DNA of 37,867 nt from K189A clade bacterium (GTDB taxonomy: Bacteria > Pseudomonadota > Gammaproteobacteria > Pseudomonadales > Azotimanducaceae), in the NCBI GenBank assembly GCA_902613475.1, contig CACMHG010000018.1, positions 1 through 37,867 on the forward strand. The letters are read 5' to 3'. The notes beneath the pieces were generated by a model. It saw nothing but the letters and a program-made list of their open reading frames with translations. It did no database searches and had not been told where the DNA came from. Shown piece after piece: positions 32,377 to 37,867 of this stretch. Made by a program: the position numbers and the translations under genes. Position 1 is the first letter of the stretch. Every line of letters starts with the position of its first letter.

Positions 32377-34278
32377 ATGTCAGCACAAACGTTTCCTGGT
32401 CAGGACACCCCGGCATATGTGTCTATTCTCGCCACTGCCGTAGCGGTTTCTCTGTCGCTTTTTCAGCTCTGGCAGCCCTTGGTGGGCTTTTTTCCTGTGG
32501 GCAGTTTGCCCTTTGAAAACCTATTAGGGCAGCAACCGGCAACCTATTTTCGGCCCATTCATCTCGCCTGGATACTGGTTTTGGGATACATGGTTTACCC
32601 CATGGCCAAGGACAGTAGCCCAGCGCGATTGTTCGATCTGCTCGCCATCGTGCTAGTGCTTTGGTCTAGCGGGCGCATTCTGCGTTTTGACTATCAGAGC
32701 ATTGAACATCTGCTCAATGGGCTGCAGAGCGCTGACTTTGTCGCCGGTCTTGTGCTGATCATCGCGACCCTTGAGATGGCGCGGCGCTCGGTGGGGCCGG
32801 TGATGATGTGGGTGGGCCTAGTATTTTTGCTCTACGGCGCCTTCGGGAACCTGCTACCGGATGTGCTGGCCACTAAGGGATTTACCTTTGAGCGTATCGT
32901 GCGCTTTCAGGTCTTCACTGGTTCGGGGCTATTTGGCGCACCGCTTGGAATCGCTGCCGGCGCTGTGTTTAGTTTTGTGCTTTTCGGGGCGTTTTTGCAG
33001 GTTACCGGCGCGGGTAAGTTTCTGATCGACCTGTCATTTGCCGCCGCGGGGCGCTATCGCGGCGGGCCAGCCAAAGCCTCGGTGATTGCTTCGGCGGCCA
33101 TGGGCTCTATTTCAGGTAGTGCGATTGCAAATACGGTCACTACCGGCTCACTGACGATTCCCATGATGAAAAAGCTCGGCTACAAGCCCGAGGAAGCAGC
33201 CGGCATTGAAGCTGCGGCCTCTACCGGTGGGCAGATTATGCCGCCGATCATGGGGGCTGGGGCTTTCGTGATGGCCGAGTTCACAAAAACCTCCTATGGG
33301 GACATCGTCTGGATGGCGCTGGTACCAGCACTCCTTTACTTCCTATCGGTACTGCTCTACGTGCATGTGCTTGCGGTGAAGAATGGTTTCCAAGGCACGC
33401 AGGGCCAAACTGGTGCTTGGCGAGTGCTCGTAGACGGCCTGCACTTCTTACTGCCCTTGGCGCTGATCACGGCCTTGTTGCTGTGGAATTACTCGCCAGT
33501 GCTCGTAGGAGTCGCCGGTAGCGCGGCGGTGCTGCTGGCCAGCTTGCTGCGCACCCATACTCGTATTGGTTTGAGCCAGCTCATTGAAGGCCTGCGACAA
33601 GGGGCCATGTTGGCGGTGTCGATCTCCGTCGCCTGCGCGGTGGCGGGTTTGGTGGTGGGCACCATTGGACAAACTGGCATCGGACTGCAATTCACAGAAT
33701 CGGTTGTGGCGCTCAGTGGCGGACAGCTTTGGCTCGCACTCGTTCTGGTGGCCATTGCCGCGCTAGTGCTTGGGATGGGACTGCCGGCCACCGCGGCCTA
33801 TATTGTGCTGGCGGTGATGACCGGCCCGGCACTGCAGGAATTGGGCCTCGCGCTGATAACTGCCCACATGATTATTTTTTGGCTGGCCCAAAGTTCTAAC
33901 GTCACGCCACCGATCGCGCTGGCAGCCTTTGCCGGAGCCGGGGTCGCCGGGGCTGCTCCAATGCAAAGCGCAGTAGAGGCGGTCAAACTGGCCAGTGGGC
34001 TGTTCGTAATTCCTCTGATGATGGCCTTTTCGCCGCTGCTTTTAAGCGCGGAAAATGGGTGGAGTGGGGTGCTAACGTCGGCGTTGGTTACTGGGCTGCT
34101 GATGTTGATGCTGTCGATGGTGCTGCAGAAATTCCTGTTCGCGCCGGTTTCTTTTCTGCACCGGGCAATGGCTCTGGTGGCTGCTGGATGTTTGGTCTAC
34201 CCATCCTCGGCGAGTCGGCTGATAGGTGGTTTATTGGCCATAGCCTTAATGTTCACGAATCGCCAAAAAGCCCTCTGA
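32377..34278 (+). CDS. TRAP transporter fused permease (4TM/12TM)
   Basis: A 633-residue inner-membrane protein that fuses the small (4 TM) and large (12 TM) TRAP permease subunits. The large part shows GSISGSAIANTVTTGSLTIPMM, EAAASTGGQIMPPIMGAGAFVMAEFT and, in the second half, LGMGLPATAAYIVLAV and SNVTPPIALAAFAGAGVA, all strongly conserved in TAXI-linked permeases. Import is driven by a sodium gradient in known systems. It works with the binding lipoprotein immediately upstream. It ends the plus-strand unit and converges on a minus-strand gene 15 bp away. Confidence 0.94.
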   Translation: MSAQTFPGQDTPAYVSILATAVAVSLSLFQLWQPLVGFFPVGSLPFENLLGQQPATYFRPIHLAWILVLGYMVYPMAKDSSPARLFDLLAIVLVLWSSGRILRFDYQSIEHLLNGLQSADFVAGLVLIIATLEMARRSVGPVMMWVGLVFLLYGAFGNLLPDVLATKGFTFERIVRFQVFTGSGLFGAPLGIAAGAVFSFVLFGAFLQVTGAGKFLIDLSFAAAGRYRGGPAKASVIASAAMGSISGSAIANTVTTGSLTIPMMKKLGYKPEEAAGIEAAASTGGQIMPPIMGAGAFVMAEFTKTSYGDIVWMALVPALLYFLSVLLYVHVLAVKNGFQGTQGQTGAWRVLVDGLHFLLPLALITALLLWNYSPVLVGVAGSAAVLLASLLRTHTRIGLSQLIEGLRQGAMLAVSISVACAVAGLVVGTIGQTGIGLQFTESVVALSGGQLWLALVLVAIAALVLGMGLPATAAYIVLAVMTGPALQELGLALITAHMIIFWLAQSSNVTPPIALAAFAGAGVAGAAPMQSAVEAVKLASGLFVIPLMMAFSPLLLSAENGWSGVLTSALVTGLLMLMLSMVLQKFLFAPVSFLHRAMALVAAGCLVYPSSASRLIGGLLAIALMFTNRQKAL

Positions 34279-34293
34279 ATGAGCGGTTTGGTG

Positions 34294-34746
34294 TTATCGC
34301 CCTTGGCTGTGGTTCTGTTCCTCTCGTACTTCCTCTCGCGCTGACAACCACACCTCATGGGGGGTAAATTCCCCCTTGTTCCAAAACCCCCAATCATTGG
34401 ATTTAGTGCCGGTCAGTATCAGCGTCCACACTGGCCGGCGTTCAATGAGCTGCACAATGTGCTGATGAGCAGCTGACCGAAAGTGCGGCCTGAGCGCCTT
34501 TACCATGGTGACGGGTTGCTGGGGTGTTCGCTCGAGATAGGGTTCAAAGGGAAAGGTGATAAACCACCAAGGATGATCGTGATAGGCGCGATCGTCATCT
34601 CCCTTGTGGAATTTATGCAGCCTTAGCGTGAAGCCAAACCACAGTATCCACCGCTCAAGATAGGGCTCCCTCGCGTCATAGACCATATCGTGAGTCCAGC
34701 CGAAGGAGAGCGAGCCAAGTTTTATGAGGCGTTGACAGTAGATCAA
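34294..34746 (-). CDS. Conserved orphan protein, cupin-like H/W-rich
   Basis: About 150 residues from a TTG; the start is not certain and ATG 34686 is an alternative. It is rich in Trp, His and Arg. Visible blocks are PYLERWILW, LRLHKFHKGDDDRAYHDHPWWFITFPF, PHFRSAAHQHIVQL and KSNDWGFWNKGEFTPHEVW. The several His in a beta-rich pattern suggest a small metal-binding beta barrel (cupin-like), and similar proteins are, to my memory, found in diverse bacteria and phages without known function. It stands alone, convergent with the TRAP operon and divergent from the P450. I assign no function. Confidence 0.65.
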   Translation of the reverse strand: MIYCQRLIKLGSLSFGWTHDMVYDAREPYLERWILWFGFTLRLHKFHKGDDDRAYHDHPWWFITFPFEPYLERTPQQPVTMVKALRPHFRSAAHQHIVQLIERRPVWTLILTGTKSNDWGFWNKGEFTPHEVWLSAREEVREEQNHSQGR

Positions 34747-34829
34747 TGCAGGCAGTTTCTGATGAGGGTCGAGCTAGTATAGAGTCCGGGAGGATTGGAG
34801 TTAAGTTTTAGTGGATCAGGGGAGCAGAT

Positions 34830-36086
34830 ATGGAAATTTTCACACAGTCACCGGCATTGGACCGAGCACTAGTCGACCCAGCCAATTGGGCTGACGAGCA
34901 TTGGGTACATGATCAATTTGCATGGTTACGGAAAAATGCGCCCCTGCAGCAGCTCGCGCCGGAGGGGTATGCGCCATTCTGGAATGTGACGCGCTATGAC
35001 CACATCAAAGAGATCGAGGGACAAAAGCAGCTGTTTATTAACGATCCGCGCCCAACCCTCGGTTTGGAGGTGATGCAGCAAATGGTGCAACAGATGACCG
35101 GTCGCAAACACCTGGTGCGCTCGCTGGTACAGATGGACGATCCGGACCATATGAAGTACCGGATGCTGACTCAGGGCTGGTTCATGGGGAGCAATCTGCG
35201 CAAGCTCCAGGCGCGGGTGGACGAGCTGGCAGACAAGTATATCGACCGTATGGCGGATATGGGCGGTGAATGCGACTTCGTCAAAGACGTTGCTATTTGG
35301 TATCCGCTGCGGGTGATCATGAGCATCTTCGGCGTGCCGGAGGAGGATGAACCGCTGATGCTCAAGCTGACCCAAGAGCTATTCGGCAGTACTGACCCGG
35401 ATGTGAACCGATCCTTTGAACCCACAGAATTTTTAAACGTGGTGAAAGATTTTGAAGACTATTTCGTCAAACTCAGCGAGGCGCGTCGCGCCGATCCCAA
35501 GGACGATTTGGCAACAATCATCGCCAACGCTCAGATTGATGGAGCGCAAATTCCCGAGCACGAGGCTAACGGCTACTACATGATCATTGCGACTGCTGGG
35601 CATGACACAACCAGTGCATCCACCGCAGGCGGCTTGCTCGGGCTTATCGATAATCCAGAACAGATGAATGCGTTTCGGGCAGATCAGGAGGGACTGATGC
35701 CCACTGCCATTGATGAAATGATTCGCTGGGTATCGCCGGTACGCCACTTTATGCGCACGGCCACGGCTGATACCGAAGTGGGCGGTCAAAAGATCAAGGC
35801 CGGTGAGTCGATGATACTCTGGTACCCGTCTGCGAACCGCGACGAGTCGGTCTATTCCGACCCCAATACGTTTCGCATCGACCGCAAAGAGAGCAAGCAG
35901 ATCGCCTTTGGCTTCGGTGCCCACGTGTGTTTGGGCCAGCACTTGGCGCGAATGGAAATGAGTTCGCTGTTTCGCAAGCTCTTGGAGCGGGTCGATCATA
36001 TCGAGCTGGCAGGTGAGCCCAAGTACACCCAAGCTGTCTTTGTTGGGGGGCTAAAGAGCCTGCCTATTCGTTACAAGATGAAGTAA
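34830..36086 (+). CDS. Cytochrome P450
   Basis: A 418-residue soluble P450. The I-helix motif is IATAGHDTTSAS, the E-x-x-R is EMIR in DEMIRWVSP, and the heme loop is FGFGAHVCLGQHLARMEM with proximal Cys C367. All required residues are present. The N-terminus is soluble, as for bacterial class I P450s that need a ferredoxin and reductase; neither is in the window, so redox partners must be elsewhere. GGGGAGC upstream of the ATG is a good ribosome site. The aldose-epimerase-like gene begins 5 bp after its stop. Substrate is unknown. Confidence 0.95.
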   Translation: MEIFTQSPALDRALVDPANWADEHWVHDQFAWLRKNAPLQQLAPEGYAPFWNVTRYDHIKEIEGQKQLFINDPRPTLGLEVMQQMVQQMTGRKHLVRSLVQMDDPDHMKYRMLTQGWFMGSNLRKLQARVDELADKYIDRMADMGGECDFVKDVAIWYPLRVIMSIFGVPEEDEPLMLKLTQELFGSTDPDVNRSFEPTEFLNVVKDFEDYFVKLSEARRADPKDDLATIIANAQIDGAQIPEHEANGYYMIIATAGHDTTSASTAGGLLGLIDNPEQMNAFRADQEGLMPTAIDEMIRWVSPVRHFMRTATADTEVGGQKIKAGESMILWYPSANRDESVYSDPNTFRIDRKESKQIAFGFGAHVCLGQHLARMEMSSLFRKLLERVDHIELAGEPKYTQAVFVGGLKSLPIRYKMK

Positions 36087-36091
36087 CGCCG

Positions 36092-37000
36092 GTGAGCCAA
36101 ACCGTCCTGCTGCGGCACCAAACCACGGAACTGGTGTTGTCCTGTAACGGTGGAGGCATTGTCAGTTTGCATCGTGATGGTCAGCCGCTCATGTGCGCGC
36201 CGTCTCGCCATCCGCACTTGGCCTGCTTTCCCATGGTGCCGTTCTGCAGCCGTATCGATCAGGGCAGGTTCAACATCGCGGGGCACTCCATACAGCTCGC
36301 GCCGAACTTTTTGCCCGAGCCTCACACCATTCACGGATTCGGTTGGCAGGCCAAATGGCAAACCCAGTCGACGTCGGATACCGAGTGCACCCTATATTTT
36401 CAACACGATGAGGTGGCCAGTGCAGCGACACGCTGGCCATGGATATTTTCTGCGGAGCAACGTTTCGTACTGGTCGAACAGGGGCTCGTCATCTCGCTGA
36501 CGCTGAAGAATCTGTCTGATCGAGTGATGCCTGCTGGCATGGGGCTGCATCCGCACTTTCCCTTGCCAGCAATGGCCGCAGACGGGGATGATCCTACCCA
36601 GATAAACCTTCTCGGGCGTTCGCGCATTCTCATGGGGGAAGATTTTCTACCATCAGCGATCGATCTGTATGACGGGCGGCTTGGCAACTTGCTCGCAGAC
36701 AAGCCATGGCAGACGAGGGGCTTAGACGACGTTTTCGGTTATGGCTCTGGGCTCGCGCAGATCCGCTGGCTGGGCCGACCTTGGTCACTGTCGATTGAGC
36801 CTGATCCAGCCTTGCCGCACTGGATCGTGTATGCGCCCAGGGGAGAGGGATTTATCTGCATCGAGCCAATCAGCCATTTCCCCAATGCGATCAATGCTAA
36901 TCCCACACTTCCTCAAGCCCATGGCGGGCTGGCGCAGCTCGCCCCGGACGAGGTCTGGAGTACACGCTCGATGTTTCGAATAACGCCATTTATGGACTAG
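36092..37000 (+). CDS. Aldose 1-epimerase (galactose mutarotase) family protein
   Basis: A 302-residue protein of the galactose mutarotase-like fold. Blocks seen are CFPMVPFCSRIDQGRF, PEPHTIHGFGWQAKW (with the conserved His), AGMGLHPHFPLP and a late ICIEPISHFPNAIN with the expected catalytic Glu. Known members interconvert sugar anomers; subgroup members act on hexose-6-phosphates or other sugars. No signal peptide, so cytoplasmic. It starts at GTG 36092, 5 bp after the P450, and lacks a clear ribosome site, so it is probably translationally coupled to it. Confidence 0.85.
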   Translation: MSQTVLLRHQTTELVLSCNGGGIVSLHRDGQPLMCAPSRHPHLACFPMVPFCSRIDQGRFNIAGHSIQLAPNFLPEPHTIHGFGWQAKWQTQSTSDTECTLYFQHDEVASAATRWPWIFSAEQRFVLVEQGLVISLTLKNLSDRVMPAGMGLHPHFPLPAMAADGDDPTQINLLGRSRILMGEDFLPSAIDLYDGRLGNLLADKPWQTRGLDDVFGYGSGLAQIRWLGRPWSLSIEPDPALPHWIVYAPRGEGFICIEPISHFPNAINANPTLPQAHGGLAQLAPDEVWSTRSMFRITPFMD

Positions 37001-37116
37001 CAAAAATCGCCTTGGCAACGGAGGTGCCCAGTCCCAGCCGAGATCACATTCAGTTCTCCAAGCCTTTGAAAGTTCATGGTAGATTTGAGGACCAAAAATC
37101 TCGGAGAGGCTCGAGC

Positions 37117-37867
37117 ATGGCTGAAGCAGTTGACTATAAGCAGATTGGCACCACACCCGTACGACCAGACGGATTTGATAAGGTAACCGGCCGCGCCCAG
37201 TTCGGTGCCGACGTGAATTTACCCAACATGATTCACGGCAAGGTGCTGCGCAGTCCCCATGCCCATGCGCGCATAAAGAATGTCGACGTCAGTGCGGCCC
37301 TCGCCATGCCCGGTGTCTATGCGGCCATTTCCGGCGCGGATTTTCCCGGTGGTCGCTTAGAGGGAGAGGCCGGCGGCGAAGGCGGCGGCACCATGGATGA
37401 CGTTGCCAAGAATGTGATGGCCCGCAACAAAGTCCTCTACCACGGTCATGCGGTAGCTGCGGTGGCGGCATCGACAGTGCGCCTTGCGGAGCAAGCCCTT
37501 GAGGCCATCAAGGTCGAATACGAGGTGCTGGATCCGATCCTGGATCTGGTGGCTGCCATGGACCCTGCAGCTACCCTGGTAAATGAAGAAAACTACACCG
37601 CGCTGCCCGAAAAACCGGAGGCTCCATCGAATATCGCCAACGTTGGTCGGCTTGAGCGAGGCAACTTAGAAGAGGGCTTTTTGGCAGCCGATGTCGTGGT
37701 TGAACGTGAGTTTACCTGTCCCATGGCCCATCAAGGCTATATCGAGCCCCATGCCTGTATTGCCAGCATCGACGAACGCGGTCGCGGCACCGTCTGGTGT
37801 TCTACCCAAGGTCACTTCGAGCACCGCGCGGCGACATCGAAAATGCTCGGCAAAAATATGGCTGACC
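37117..37867 (+). CDS. Molybdenum hydroxylase large subunit (xanthine dehydrogenase/CoxL-like), 3' part missing
   Basis: I read this by hand: 250 codons are open from ATG 37117 to the window edge, with CGGAGAGG upstream as a strong ribosome site. The start (IGTTPVRPDGFDKVTGRAQFGADVNLPNMIHGKVLRSPHAHARI) and the HQGYIEPHACIA block are the N-terminal domain of the xanthine dehydrogenase family, which binds molybdopterin further on. There is no Tat signal, so this one is cytoplasmic and differs from the IorB-like protein at 3583. No iron-sulfur or FAD subunit precedes it; those may lie to the right. Part of the family hydroxylates purines, aromatics or CO, so the substrate is unknown. Confidence 0.9.
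   Translation, partial: MAEAVDYKQIGTTPVRPDGFDKVTGRAQFGADVNLPNMIHGKVLRSPHAHARIKNVDVSAALAMPGVYAAISGADFPGGRLEGEAGGEGGGTMDDVAKNVMARNKVLYHGHAVAAVAASTVRLAEQALEAIKVEYEVLDPILDLVAAMDPAATLVNEENYTALPEKPEAPSNIANVGRLERGNLEEGFLAADVVVEREFTCPMAHQGYIEPHACIASIDERGRGTVWCSTQGHFEHRAATSKMLGKNMAD

Overview
The window looks like chromosomal DNA of an aerobic, heterotrophic gammaproteobacterium, probably marine and of the OM60/Halieaceae or Cellvibrionales type. This is inferred from gene content: a fused CysNC, a Sox-Fcc sulfur-oxidation cluster, CaiB/BaiF and crotonase catabolic genes, P450, GH3, and TRAP/MFS uptake instead of fermentation genes. No sequence search was possible, so the taxonomy is only an inference. 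The DNA is moderately GC-rich and densely packed. Many neighbouring genes share 4-bp ATGA/GTGA overlaps. I saw no rRNA, tRNA, CRISPR array, insertion sequence or phage gene, and every gap between genes is shorter than about 210 bp.

Layout. 1-2931 (minus): a CmcJ/NvfI-type oxygenase-like gene, a nucleoside hydrolase and a formylglycine sulfatase cut by the window edge. 3110-9435 (plus): one tightly packed operon with a two-subunit Tat-exported molybdenum hydroxylase (iorAB-like), a FccA-like cytochrome, the flavoprotein FccB/SoxF, then soxX, soxY, soxZ and soxA. soxB and soxCD are not in the run, and SoxY has an altered C-terminus. 9597-13297 (plus): a CoA-linked catabolic set (DUF1330-like protein, crotonase, MFS carrier, CaiB/BaiF CoA-transferase). 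13310-14521 (minus): a second MFS carrier. 14724-16558 (plus): an M20 amidohydrolase coupled to a nitroreductase that carries the iodotyrosine deiodinase signature. 16691-20263: a serine hydrolase behind a 9-nt purine repeat, a small membrane protein, a renalase-like flavoprotein and a GNAT. 20369-23402 (plus): two small c-type cytochromes and an eight-heme TPR lipoprotein. 23422-27611: a GH3 glycosidase and a divergent gamma-glutamyltransferase-like hydrolase. 27732-34278 (plus): a sulfate-activation operon (CysD with about 204 extra N-terminal residues, CysNC, DUF2061 protein) running into a TAXI-type TRAP transporter. 34294-37867: a conserved orphan, a P450, an aldose-1-epimerase-like protein and the start of a second molybdenum-hydroxylase large subunit.

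Themes. Sulfur recurs: sulfate ester hydrolysis, periplasmic sulfur oxidation through Fcc/Sox parts, and sulfate activation to PAPS. Periplasmic electron transfer recurs too, with six separate c-type cytochromes. The most unusual items are the molybdenum hydroxylase-Fcc-SoxXYZA operon without soxB and with a modified SoxY tail, the N-terminally extended CysD, the M20-deiodinase pair, and the octaheme-TPR cytochrome island.
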